In this document: positions 52,576 to 61,202 of the stretch, one piece after another
How positions within the stretch are numbered: position 1 is the first letter of the stretch
How the letters are laid out: every line of letters starts with the position of its first letter
DNA from: Rhodococcus rhodnii
Lineage (GTDB): Bacteria > Actinomycetota > Actinomycetes > Mycobacteriales > Pseudonocardiaceae
Length of the DNA stretch: 64,000 bases
Assembly (NCBI GenBank): GCA_000720375.1
Contig: JOAA01000027.1
Span: 58,920-122,919 of the forward strand
Direction of reading: 5' to 3'
Notes under the pieces: model-generated
What the model saw: only the letters and a program-made list of their open reading frames with translations
What the model was told of the DNA's origin: nothing
Databases searched by the model: none
Program-made: the position numbers and the translations under genes

Positions 52576-53409
52576 GTGGCACAACAGCAGGACTCCTGGA
52601 TTCCACCAGACATCGATACGGACACCCCGAGCGGTGCCAGGACATATGACTACCTGTTGGGTGGTAGCCACAACTTCGCCGCCGACCGGCACGCGGCCGA
52701 GGCTGCCGAGCGAATCATGCCGGGCATCGCGCAGGTGGCCCGGTTGAACCGGGCGTTCCTCGGACGCGTGGTGCGATTCATGATCGACCAGGGCATCCGG
52801 CAATTCCTCGATCTCGGATCGGGAATGCCCACCGTGGGCAACGTGCATCAGATCGCGGACCGGGCACACCCGGGCTGCCGGGTGGTCTACGTCGACCGCG
52901 ACCCGATCGCAGTGGCGCACAGCGAACTGATGCTCGCAGCCAACGACCACGCGGCGATCGTGCACGCGGACGTCCAGTACCCCGAGGACATCTTCGCCAG
53001 CTCACCGGCGTGCAGACTGATAAATCTCGACGAGCCGGTCGGCGTGCTGATGCTGGCGCTGCTGCACTGGATCCCCGACGAGGCCGACCCGGGCGCGGTA
53101 GTCGCCGACTACCGCCGCCGGGTACCCGTCGGCAGCTATCTGGCGATCTCACACCTGACCAGCGACCAGCAGACCGATCAGATCACCAGCGCGGTAGGCA
53201 TGTTCAACCGCGCCAAAGGCACAGATCAAGCAACGCCACGACCGTACTCCCAAGTCGAGGCCATGTTCGGCGACTTCGAACTGGTCGAGCCCGGCCTGGT
53301 CGGCTGTGGACACTGGCGGCCCGCAGGCACCGGTGACATCACCGACGACCCGGAGACGAACCGGCAGATCTACGGCGGCGTCGGCCGAAAAGTCCATCCG
53401 AACCAATAA
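52576..53409 (+). CDS. DUF574-type SAM-dependent methyltransferase
   Basis: Encodes 277 residues from GTG 52576 (CGAGG upstream). Signature segments of this actinobacterial family: PDIDTDTPSGARTYDYLLGG then SHNFAADRHAAE near the start, VRFMIDQGIRQFLDLGSGMP (SAM motif I), VVYVDRDPIAVAHSELML (acidic ribose ligand), LLHWIPDEADP and SYLAISHLTSD. Such genes are multiply paralogous in actinomycetes and often lie beside DUF397/XRE pairs; none is present here. The substrate is unknown. The promoter region of 170 bp is shared with the divergent P450. Confidence 0.87.
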   Translation: MAQQQDSWIPPDIDTDTPSGARTYDYLLGGSHNFAADRHAAEAAERIMPGIAQVARLNRAFLGRVVRFMIDQGIRQFLDLGSGMPTVGNVHQIADRAHPGCRVVYVDRDPIAVAHSELMLAANDHAAIVHADVQYPEDIFASSPACRLINLDEPVGVLMLALLHWIPDEADPGAVVADYRRRVPVGSYLAISHLTSDQQTDQITSAVGMFNRAKGTDQATPRPYSQVEAMFGDFELVEPGLVGCGHWRPAGTGDITDDPETNRQIYGGVGRKVHPNQ

Positions 53410-53474
53410 GATCATCTACACCTAGCGAGAATGACCCGCCAAAACGGACAAGGCCCGTACGTCGAAAGAATTCG

Positions 53475-53660
53475 CTCCCCACCCCGGACGGGCTCAGCGC
53501 CGCTCAACGACGCGTGGCCACCAAAGCAGCACTCGGGTTGAGCGATAAGGAGATCGCCGCCCAGTTGTGCGTCACCGTAAGCACCGTCGAACAAACTTCT
53601 GGCCAAGGCTATCGAAGGCTCGGGATCAGTGGTCGTGCAGCGTTGCGAACGAACTTGCTG
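53475..53660 (+). pseudogene. LuxR-type HTH remnant
   Basis: In the frame through 53493 the sequence reads PTPDGLSAAQRRVATKAALG then LSDKEIAAQLCVTVSTVEQ and YRRLGISGRAAL, an almost complete LuxR C-terminal DNA-binding domain. The recognition helix is followed by the degraded TSGQG instead of the usual N-H-L-x-x. No N-terminal domain or start signal is found upstream, where a methyltransferase gene ends 65 bp earlier. A broken regulator fragment. Confidence 0.6.
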
Positions 53661-53799
53661 CTCGACGAGGCCACCTTCACAAAAGGACATCGACATCAAC
53701 GAGATACGTATGGAAGCTTGACGGTGGTTTGAGGTGGCCGTCGGACACGGCTACTCCAAAAACACATGAACACCTGCACTGTGCAGGCAGTCCACAGTA

Positions 53800-53825
53800 G
53801 CGCGTTCGAGTCCCTCCCGGACACT
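53800..53825 (+). other. tRNA 3'-end-like fragment (possible attachment-site relic)
   Basis: The sequence GCGTTCGAGTCCCTCCCGGA looks like the T-loop and acceptor end of a tRNA, but the T-stem does not pair and no 5' half is present. It lies 85 bp from a recombinase relic, which fits a leftover integration site. Weak evidence. Confidence 0.25.
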
Positions 53826-53899
53826 CGCTAACCACACGTAGGCCTCGCATGGACGGCCCTTCTGTTGGGTCGAACCGTAGTTCGAGCCCCGAGCTTCTC

Positions 53900-54010
53900 T
53901 CACAGCTCAGCAAGATTGTGCGGCTTCTCTCCCTCAGCGTCTCGTCAAGCAAGACACTCTCACGCAAGTTCACCGTCTTGGGATGCTCTGCCAACGCCTG
54001 AGAGCCAGGG
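53900..54010 (-). pseudogene. Site-specific recombinase C-terminal remnant
   Basis: The minus strand reads SQALAEHPKTVNLRESVLL, closely resembling the segment after the zinc ribbon of actinobacterial large serine recombinases (typically Y-A-L-A-x-x-H-P-K-x-V-Y-x-R-E-x-x-L). The rest of the gene, including the resolvase catalytic domain, is missing. Only about 30 codons are identifiable. Confidence 0.4.
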
Positions 54011-54108
54011 CGAGCGACATCAACTTCCGCCGCCGGGTCACGTGGGCCGTCCGCCGCAACGCACGCGAGCGTCAATGCCGATTCGGATGTCTCCGCAACA
54101 CTTGGCCC

Positions 54109-54702
54109 TCAGCCAGCCTTGCATTGATGAGGCACGAGCGAGACAACGTCTCGGACCGGAACTTCCACTGAAGCACCTCCGACCTTGATGGTGAGCACTT
54201 GCGGAGATCCTGGCACCAGTTCTCCACAGAGGCGTTGGGTACCAGTCAGGACCTCCACCGTGGCGGCAGGTTTCTTCACTGGTGCGAACCACGTCAGCGC
54301 GGCGGACACAGCTACCAGGAGCACTCCGACGAGCATGGTCGCGATGGCCCAGCGCAACAACAACCGCACCCGTTTGACCTCGGCCCGCGTCCATGTGCGC
54401 AGGTCCTCACCGGTCAGCAAGATCTCGTCGCCTGGCGCGCCACTGGCAGCTCGTACCGCCAACATCGTAGCGGTCACCAACACCAGGAAGGCCACACCGA
54501 TCGCCACGGCCACGATGACCCGATGCCCTTCGCTGATCGCACCGATCGAATCCGGTCCCTTGACGATCATCACCGCCGCGAACAATGACGTCAGCGCGGC
54601 GAGCCCCGTGCGCCAGCTCTCTGCGAGCTTGCGGGCGCCGTCAAGCTGCTGGAACTGGAGTTCCTGGGCGAGCAGGTACCACCGCTTGTCGTCGAGACTC
54701 AT
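54109..54702 (-). CDS. Three-TM membrane protein of the caspase-ATPase operon
   Basis: Encodes 197 residues; ATG 54702 overlaps the zinc ribbon gene stop (ATGA). A cytoplasmic amphipathic N-terminus (RWYLLAQELQFQQLDGARKL) precedes three membrane spans (about 27-43, 57-78 and 112-136: LTSLFAAVMIV, VIVAVAIGVAFLVLVTATML, LLRWAIATMLVGVLLVAVSA). The outward C-terminal domain of about 60 residues holds two cysteines (RLCGEL, HQCKAG). No family recognised. Small multi-TM proteins beside caspase or NTPase genes often act as membrane-disrupting effectors or anchors, and that role is plausible here, but it is inferred only from context. Confidence 0.65.
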   Translation of the reverse strand: MSLDDKRWYLLAQELQFQQLDGARKLAESWRTGLAALTSLFAAVMIVKGPDSIGAISEGHRVIVAVAIGVAFLVLVTATMLAVRAASGAPGDEILLTGEDLRTWTRAEVKRVRLLLRWAIATMLVGVLLVAVSAALTWFAPVKKPAATVEVLTGTQRLCGELVPGSPQVLTIKVGGASVEVPVRDVVSLVPHQCKAG

Positions 54703-54995
54703 GCCAGGTCGACCTTCCAGTATGCGCCGCACCCGGACTCCGCCGTGGTCGACGGCCGCAGGTTGTGCGGATAACCGCAGCCGCAGACAACGGTGACGCG
54801 CCGCGCGGGGGTGATCTTCGGTCCTTTGGCGCCACTTGGCAGGCCGACACTGAACTGTGTAGACGTCCGCCCGTGACAGGCTGGGCACACCGTGCGGACC
54901 AACACGTCCCCTTCGGCGTTGGGCTCGACTTGGTACTCGCCGTCGTAGTCGTACTCTCGCTCGAAGAAGTCCATCGGGTCGTGGTCAGTCGCCAT
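54699..54995 (-). CDS. Small zinc-ribbon protein of the caspase-ATPase operon
   Basis: Encodes 98 residues. ATG 54995 lies 11 bp inside the 3' end of the caspase-ATPase gene, and its stop overlaps the next ATG. The N-terminus is acidic and aromatic (PMDFFEREYDYDGEYQVEP). A zinc-ribbon-like core follows: VCPACHGRT (Cys37, Cys40), CGCGYPH (Cys71, Cys73), and SGCGAYW (Cys89). No enzymatic motif. It may be an adaptor or nucleic-acid/protein-binding module linking the giant protein with the membrane protein. The overlaps on both sides strongly suggest one translation unit. Confidence 0.7.
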   Translation of the reverse strand: MATDHDPMDFFEREYDYDGEYQVEPNAEGDVLVRTVCPACHGRTSTQFSVGLPSGAKGPKITPARRVTVVCGCGYPHNLRPSTTAESGCGAYWKVDLA

Positions 54996-57900
54996 CGTTC
55001 TCCTTGACTCTCAGGCCGAAAAGCGTTGCGTACCGGCAAAGCCGCTGCCGGGTGACCGGTGGCTCCTCCCCGACAGCCGCAGCCGCCCGCTCGATCTCGC
55101 CATCTCCCACATCTCCGGTCAAGACAGGCGGCCAACCGTCCAGGGACGTGGTGAGCACGATCAGGTCCTGCCAATGGACTATCCCGCCCGGCACGACATC
55201 CCGGTCCATCGCGAGTCGGATCCCCAGCGGCTCAAGCTTGACGAACCGATCGTAGGTCCGCTTCAGATCCCACCCGAACCTGCCCGCCACACGCACCAAA
55301 TGCAGCGGAGTCACGAGATCGTCGGGTAGCGGCACGAAGGGCCGCTGGAACCGGACGTTTTCCTCGCACATTGCGAGGTCGTACACATCGGGTTTCAGGT
55401 CTTGCAGGCCGTCGTTCCAGCTGGGAACGTCGGCGCCGAGCACCTTGAACCACTGCAGTGACTCAACGATCTCGGCCACACTTCCCTTGCTCCTGACGAA
55501 CCGCACGAGATCGAGCGCGGTAGGCTTGCGCCACAGTCCTTTTGCCGTGGTTACCAGCTCAGCCAAGCGCGCTCGCTGGTAAGCGGCATCAAACGTGTCC
55601 TCATCCAACTCCGGCGTGACGTCACTGTGTTCGAGCAGCCATTTCCTCACGCCGTGTGGAACCATCGGGTGTCGAGATCCCAGGATCCGCAGAATTTGCG
55701 GCCAGGAAGGCCGTACTGGAATCTGCCAGTGCGGCGCCACGACGTCCGTGGCCTTCGCAAGCACATCGGCAGCGACGTCCCGCCGGCACCGATCGACGTG
55801 GTCCAGCAGCGTGAGGAGCCGATCCACCCACTGACTCGGCGCGTTGAAGCCCTTGAGCAGACGGGAGACAACTATCGGCGGGACCTCTTCAGGAACCGTC
55901 GACAGGTCCGGCAACTCGACCACAAGTCCCGTCGTGTCCAGTACCTGCTGCACTGAACGGCATGTCTCCGCGATCGGTTTGTCCCGAGCGATCGCGAGCT
56001 GAGCAATGTCCACAATAGACGGTACATGGTCCAGCTCGAGAACGAACCGCTGCACCGGATCCCTCACATCGAACGAGACCGACCCGCTCCAGCCAACCGG
56101 GAACGCCGACCACACCCCGGCGGGACCCAGCCTCGCCAGTCTGGCGGCGATGTCGTGGATTGGTAGTCCGAATGCCTTTGCCACCAGCAGTGCGCGCTCG
56201 ACTGACATCGAGGTGACGGTCTCGTAGATATAACCTTCGGGCCCTACCAGCCGGACATCCGTAATGTCAGGAATGAAATCTCCCAGCGAACTGGTTTCCA
56301 GTGTCCGAAAGCCGCGTATCGGAGGGCTCAGGTCGAGTGTTCGGCTCCACAGTTCGCGCGGCGAGACATGAAACTGAGTGCAGAGCCGGAGGAGATCGAC
56401 CAGGGGAACCCTGCCCATAGTGACCGTGTCGTAAAGGATTCTCGCCGCGTGAGCCACGTTGGCGTCGATCTCTGAAACCCATCTCGCGCCACGAGGATCA
56501 AGCCCGAGCAGGATGAAGGGCCGTAGTGCGGGCCACGGGTCTGGTTGCCCCTCGTCCACTGCTTGAAGCAGGTCTGCTGGGCTTACGCTGTCACTGCGCC
56601 GGGGCAGATTGAGCAAAGGGTTAGGGTACCCCGTAAGGCTGTCCGGAACAGGTAGTCCATCCGTCTCTCTCAAGAGAACTTCGCCCGCCAGCTCCCAACA
56701 GCGGTAGCGCCAAGGCAGCAGCCAGTCGTCGTCGGCCGGCGGGAACGCTGCGTTCGACGATTGCAATAGCCGTGCGTCTGTCGGCCAGCAGCCCACATCG
56801 CGGAGGGTGACGACTGCGCTGTCGGCCCGAGGCCGCATGCGTAACCGCTCACCAGCGAGCCTATGGGTGATCTGAAGAGCGAGCCGCTTGTCCTTCGCGT
56901 ACATTGTCCAGAGCCAGGACACGCTGAGAGCCTGCCACTGGACGAGAGCCTCTATCGCAGTGTCCAATTCGGACCTGAGCCAGTCTTCGTCACATTCGAG
57001 CACCGCAGTCCGGCTGACATTGAGTGTGGGGAGGTGCCGACCAGCGAAGTTGACGATCACGCCGTGTACTGGATGCCGCGGATCTTCGTCCAGTTCGAAT
57101 GCCCAGTCGAGCATACGCGTTGCCTTGGGAAGAGTGACGATCCCGTCCGCGAGGTGGGCGCCCTGCTGGTCAGTCCACCAAACGTGGGGTGTGGCACGCA
57201 AGACTTCAGCCTCACGTTCGGGCATCCGCAGTTCGTCGGCAGTCAAGCGGAATCCGGGGGCGGTCACGTCATACTCGGCGTACATCACCCGCTTACTCAA
57301 AACCTCTGCCAAGTCCGGAGCCTTCTTCCCAGCGAGGTGTAGGCGTACCACGGTGCCGCCGTTGCGGATGCCGCTAGGAACGTCCTGTGTGGGGCGGATT
57401 CGGAACAAACTTCCCTCACCGCTGATGACGACTTCGTACCGTTCACCCGCGACTGTGCCGTTATGGTTCGTCGGGACGGTCCACACGGTGACCTCACGCG
57501 CCAGCATGAAGTACGACAGCACGCCGATGCCGAACTGGCTGTTGGGATACAGCCGCAACTCGGGATCCGCGCGATGCCAACGGGCCTGCTCACGTCGGAA
57601 CTCGTCGCTGTGTACGAAGCGGGTGCCGGCCTCTGCGAAGGCTTTCTCCAGTACCCGCAACGACATCCCGACACCGTTGTCCTCGCAGTCGATGTACGGG
57701 CCGTCGTCGTCGGTGTCCTGGCGGAAGGTGATCCGGCCCTGCCATGGGATGTCTTCCGGTGACGTCAGGTAGTTGAAGCGGAATCGCATATGCCGGTAAC
57801 GACATGCGTCCAGCGCGTTCTGGTAGAGCTCACGTATCGCGGCGTTCTCGTCCTCGTACAGCTGGCTGCCCATCAGCAGCCGTTGGATCTTGTCTGCCGC

Positions 57901-59682
57901 GACCCGGAACCTCAGCAACGGCTTCTGGTAGGCCATACCCGCGGGTGACGAGGCAGGATGCAACCGCTGCGCGGTAATGGTTCCGGGCAGCGAGTCGGTG
58001 AGGTCCGTACACTCGGACCGAAGTAGTTCCGCTTCGGCGGCCACGTCGACGAGTCCCATGTGGATCGCCGGATGCGGGCACGCGGCCGCCAGGTGCAGCC
58101 GGTCTTTTTCTCGCGCCCAGCGGAGGTTGCTGATCACATCTCGCAGTTCCGCCAGCGGGAGGGGATCGCGCAATCCGATGTGCTCCGCCACGACCGGCGA
58201 CAGCCGACGCGGATCCACCGCGAGAACACCGGCAAGTGCGAGCAACCGCCCAATCGGCACCGTACGGCAGACCTCGTCCGCCGAAGCCGGGAGGTCCGTG
58301 ACATCCGTCGAAGCGCCCGCCATCCGAGCCAGGGCATGGAGTACTCGGGCGGCGTCCTCCACAGCGGACGGGTGGGCCGGCCGGCCGGCCGCGTTGAGTA
58401 TTGATCGCGCGGCATCACGGCACCAGGTCAACACGTCGTCGCGGACCCATACGTCTTCCCGGCCGATCAGCCACGAGTACACAAGCCACATCACGAGCGC
58501 GTCCGCGTCCTCGCCTTCGAGTTCACCGGCGCGCCGGGTCAGATGGCCGAACGACTCGTACACCATCTCCAGGTCGCCGCGTAGTCCTGCCCGGAACGTC
58601 CTCGACACGTCACGCACGTCGAGGTCACGTACGTCGAAAAGGGCCAGAGCCAGCACCGCCTCACGCAGGAACGGCGCCAGGACCGTCAACGCGGTCTCGA
58701 CGGGTGTCAGCCCCTCGGGTCTCGGCACCACGTCGGCCATCCGGGCCAGCAGTCGCCCGGAGTAGGTCTGGTCGAACCACGGATCGTCGATCTCGATCGA
58801 CTGCACGATCTCGTTCACCACCTTGGCGTACGCCTCGATGTGCTGGCTCAGCGCCGCTGGCAGATCAGTGGGGACAGGTCCGGTAAGGCTCCACAGAGCA
58901 GCATCGGTCGCGGCCCGCTGCCACGAGTCGAATACCGTGACGCTGTCACAGATCGGGATGTCGTCTACTGCGCCGGTCGACTCCAGCCGGGGCGTCTGCC
59001 CGACGGCCCGCAGTCCTACCCGGGCGACGGCGAGGACCTCAGCCATGGTGCGCGCCGAACTGCGCGTGGACAAGCCCTTGGTCAACTCGCGCGTGAAGTA
59101 GCTGCCCCGCGTGTTGTATCCGCAGACCTCGCCGGTGTCGCATCCCATGGCCAGCCGGAACACGCCATTGGGCAGCCGCGGGATGCCCTGCAGCTGTGCC
59201 AGGTCGATGGTCTCGTCGGAGGTCGATCGGCAGGCATCCACCACGAACGCCACGAGTTTGGCCTTGCAGTGCCCGACGTGCTTGGACAGGTCCATGTCCA
59301 GCAACGAGTCCGGGTCCGGCCCTGGGCCGGACAGCGACCGGGTGGCGTCGGACGGCACCAGATAGTCCCGGCCGCCGATGCGCAACCCGTGACCGGAGAA
59401 GTAGATCAGCAGCGTGCCTTCCTCCGGGACACGGCCACAGATGTCCCGGATCGCCCGCACGCACCAGCCGTGCGAGGCCTCTGTCCGTACGACCGTCTCC
59501 CCCTTGGGCTCATCCGGCGCGACGCCGAGCACCTCAATCTGGTAACCCGACTCCAGCAGGACGTCCCGCATCCGGCTGATGTCCTGTCTGATCGCTTCCA
59601 CCGGCAGGTCCTCGAACAACTCACTGTCACCACAGCCGGGCACGCCTACCAACAGGGCCATCCGACCTGGTTGCAGAGCCAT
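54985..59682 (-). CDS. Giant protein with caspase-like protease domain and GHKL/Hsp90-type ATPase domain
   Basis: Encodes 1565 residues from ATG 59682 (GGGGAGAGG upstream; the TTG at 59703 is unlikely). Residues about 5-240 form a caspase-like (C14) domain: MALLVGVPGCGDSELFEDLP, IYFSGHGLR with His98, FVVDACRS with Cys151. A helical linker follows. Residues about 600-900 form a GHKL ATPase resembling HtpG/Hsp90: N-box AIRELYQNALDACRYRH (about 617), G1 DCEDNGVGMSL (about 664), G2 SQFGIGVLSYFML (about 720), then HLPTLNVSRTAVLE. The remaining about 650 residues are helical and unassigned. No signal or membrane segment: cytoplasmic. An ATPase sensing or chaperone module probably controls proteolysis, as in prokaryotic suicide systems. 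Catalytic motifs are seen; the defence role is inferred. Confidence 0.85.
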   Translation of the reverse strand: MALQPGRMALLVGVPGCGDSELFEDLPVEAIRQDISRMRDVLLESGYQIEVLGVAPDEPKGETVVRTEASHGWCVRAIRDICGRVPEEGTLLIYFSGHGLRIGGRDYLVPSDATRSLSGPGPDPDSLLDMDLSKHVGHCKAKLVAFVVDACRSTSDETIDLAQLQGIPRLPNGVFRLAMGCDTGEVCGYNTRGSYFTRELTKGLSTRSSARTMAEVLAVARVGLRAVGQTPRLESTGAVDDIPICDSVTVFDSWQRAATDAALWSLTGPVPTDLPAALSQHIEAYAKVVNEIVQSIEIDDPWFDQTYSGRLLARMADVVPRPEGLTPVETALTVLAPFLREAVLALALFDVRDLDVRDVSRTFRAGLRGDLEMVYESFGHLTRRAGELEGEDADALVMWLVYSWLIGREDVWVRDDVLTWCRDAARSILNAAGRPAHPSAVEDAARVLHALARMAGASTDVTDLPASADEVCRTVPIGRLLALAGVLAVDPRRLSPVVAEHIGLRDPLPLAELRDVISNLRWAREKDRLHLAAACPHPAIHMGLVDVAAEAELLRSECTDLTDSLPGTITAQRLHPASSPAGMAYQKPLLRFRVAADKIQRLLMGSQLYEDENAAIRELYQNALDACRYRHMRFRFNYLTSPEDIPWQGRITFRQDTDDDGPYIDCEDNGVGMSLRVLEKAFAEAGTRFVHSDEFRREQARWHRADPELRLYPNSQFGIGVLSYFMLAREVTVWTVPTNHNGTVAGERYEVVISGEGSLFRIRPTQDVPSGIRNGGTVVRLHLAGKKAPDLAEVLSKRVMYAEYDVTAPGFRLTADELRMPEREAEVLRATPHVWWTDQQGAHLADGIVTLPKATRMLDWAFELDEDPRHPVHGVIVNFAGRHLPTLNVSRTAVLECDEDWLRSELDTAIEALVQWQALSVSWLWTMYAKDKRLALQITHRLAGERLRMRPRADSAVVTLRDVGCWPTDARLLQSSNAAFPPADDDWLLPWRYRCWELAGEVLLRETDGLPVPDSLTGYPNPLLNLPRRSDSVSPADLLQAVDEGQPDPWPALRPFILLGLDPRGARWVSEIDANVAHAARILYDTVTMGRVPLVDLLRLCTQFHVSPRELWSRTLDLSPPIRGFRTLETSSLGDFIPDITDVRLVGPEGYIYETVTSMSVERALLVAKAFGLPIHDIAARLARLGPAGVWSAFPVGWSGSVSFDVRDPVQRFVLELDHVPSIVDIAQLAIARDKPIAETCRSVQQVLDTTGLVVELPDLSTVPEEVPPIVVSRLLKGFNAPSQWVDRLLTLLDHVDRCRRDVAADVLAKATDVVAPHWQIPVRPSWPQILRILGSRHPMVPHGVRKWLLEHSDVTPELDEDTFDAAYQRARLAELVTTAKGLWRKPTALDLVRFVRSKGSVAEIVESLQWFKVLGADVPSWNDGLQDLKPDVYDLAMCEENVRFQRPFVPLPDDLVTPLHLVRVAGRFGWDLKRTYDRFVKLEPLGIRLAMDRDVVPGGIVHWQDLIVLTTSLDGWPPVLTGDVGDGEIERAAAAVGEEPPVTRQRLCRYATLFGLRVKENDGD

Positions 59683-60077
59683 ACGTGTCCTCTCCCCGGT
59701 CAACGGACTTACGAGACATTCGGCGCCCGAGCATGAAGTGTTACCAGCTGACTGTGATTGATCTGTCTATTGTGAACAGATCCAAATCCGGTCCTGTCAC
59801 TCGCCAACCGTGACCTACGGAGACTCGAATTCCATGAGATCACAGTGCACGCCTGGCACGGGGTATTAAACGACCGCGATCAAATTCGCATACCGTCGAA
59901 ATGCGGGATTTCCGCCGGTGTTCGCGATGAGGGAACCGCGTGTTCCTGGTCGAACGTGAATGCCGAACGTGGTCCGGCCACGGTTCGGCGGGCGGCATGC
60001 GGGTAGCCATCCGGCATGACGTCGGTAAGGAACGAACACTTGGCCGTGCTCACCTGCGCGTCCACAGAGGAGTAGTC
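59683..60077. other. Divergent promoter region
   Basis: About 395 bp between the caspase-ATPase operon (minus) and the SDR gene (plus). No gene, palindrome or RNA element was recognised. It must contain both promoters. Confidence 0.4.
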
Positions 60078-61133
60078 ATGGGCATCGAGCGAGTGGTCGT
60101 CGTCGGTGCGACCGGGAATGTCGGGACGAGCGTGGTCCGCAAATTGGCAGCCGACCCGAATGTCGGCTCAGTCGTCGGTGTCGCCAGACGGATACCGGAC
60201 TGGACGCTACCCGGACTGGAATGGGCAGCAGCGGATATCCAGACGGATGATCTCACCGCGCTGTTCCGTGGCGTGGATGCGGTGATCCATCTCGGCTGGC
60301 TGTTCCAGCCGACCCATCAGCCGGCCGTGACGTGGGCGAATAACGTCAAGGGCAGCGTACGTGTGTTCGACGCGGTGGCCGAGGCCGGTGTTCCCGCCCT
60401 GATCCACGCCTCCTCGGTGGGGGCCTACTCCCCTGGCCCGAAGGACACGCCGGTCACCGAGAGCTGGCCGACCGACGGCTACCCGGCAGCCGCCTATCCA
60501 CAGGAGAAGGCTTATCTGGAAAGGGTTCTGGACGCGTTCGAGCTCGCCAACCCCGGTGTGCGGGTGGTGCGGATGCGGCCGGCCTTCATCTTCAAGAGCC
60601 GCGCGGCAAGCCAGCAACGACGCCTGTTCGCCGGGCCGCTGCTGCCGAATCGGTTTGTCCGGCCTGGTCTGGTCCCTGTTGTCCCCGATCTGCCTGGCCT
60701 GGTTTTCCAAGCTCTGCATACAGATGACGCCGCCGAGGGGTACCGCCAGGCGGTGATGCGGGATGTCCGAGGACCTTTCAACCTGGCTGCCGACCCCGTG
60801 GTGGATGCCGCGGTGCTGGCCGAGTGTCTGGAGGCAAGAGTCGTCGCTGTCCCTGCTTGGCCTGTGCGCGCCATGCTCAGCGCCGCGTGGCGTCTGCACC
60901 TGGTCCCGGCATCGCCCGGTCTGTTCGACACTGTCCTTCGGGTGCCCATCATGGACACCACCCGGGCGCGGACCGAACTGGGCTGGGCACCGCAACACAC
61001 CGCGCACGAAGCGATTGAGGAGTTCCTGCACGGTTTGCGGCACGGCGCCGGCCTGCCGACCCCGCCGTTGACGCCCCGTCTGCGGAGAGGGCGTCTGGAC
61101 GAACTGAACACCGGAGTCGGCGAACGCCCCTGA
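60078..61133 (+). CDS. NAD-dependent epimerase/dehydratase (extended SDR)
   Basis: Encodes 351 residues; ATG 60078 follows AGAGGAG with five bases of spacing. Rossmann motif VVVVGATGNVGTSVVRKLA at the N-terminus, acidic/hydrophobic cofactor region, DAVIHLGWLFQPTHQP, IHASSVGAYSPGP (the Ser of the catalytic set), and Y-x-x-x-K in AYPQEKAYLERVLD. The C-terminal half is the substrate domain (VVRMRPAFIFKS, FNLAADPVVDA). Close in type to actinobacterial extended SDRs that reduce, dehydrate or epimerise sugar nucleotides or other polyols. The substrate cannot be told. Same strand and 69 bp upstream of a P450, so possibly co-transcribed. Confidence 0.87.
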   Translation: MGIERVVVVGATGNVGTSVVRKLAADPNVGSVVGVARRIPDWTLPGLEWAAADIQTDDLTALFRGVDAVIHLGWLFQPTHQPAVTWANNVKGSVRVFDAVAEAGVPALIHASSVGAYSPGPKDTPVTESWPTDGYPAAAYPQEKAYLERVLDAFELANPGVRVVRMRPAFIFKSRAASQQRRLFAGPLLPNRFVRPGLVPVVPDLPGLVFQALHTDDAAEGYRQAVMRDVRGPFNLAADPVVDAAVLAECLEARVVAVPAWPVRAMLSAAWRLHLVPASPGLFDTVLRVPIMDTTRARTELGWAPQHTAHEAIEEFLHGLRHGAGLPTPPLTPRLRRGRLDELNTGVGERP

Positions 61134-61202
61134 CTCCGCCGCACACCATGACCGACGCGGTATGGTCGGCGGTACACGCCCGTACCACCGAGAGGACGCG
61201 TC

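Noticed and set aside
53773..53787. Short palindrome CCTGCAC-T-GTGCAGG
   Set aside because: Too short for a terminator, no neighbouring gene to control, and inside decayed sequence.
53760..53830. Possible complete tRNA gene around the TTCGAGTCC motif
   Set aside because: The T-stem does not pair (GCGCG against CCCTC) and no D- or anticodon arm can be built upstream; at most a 3' relic.
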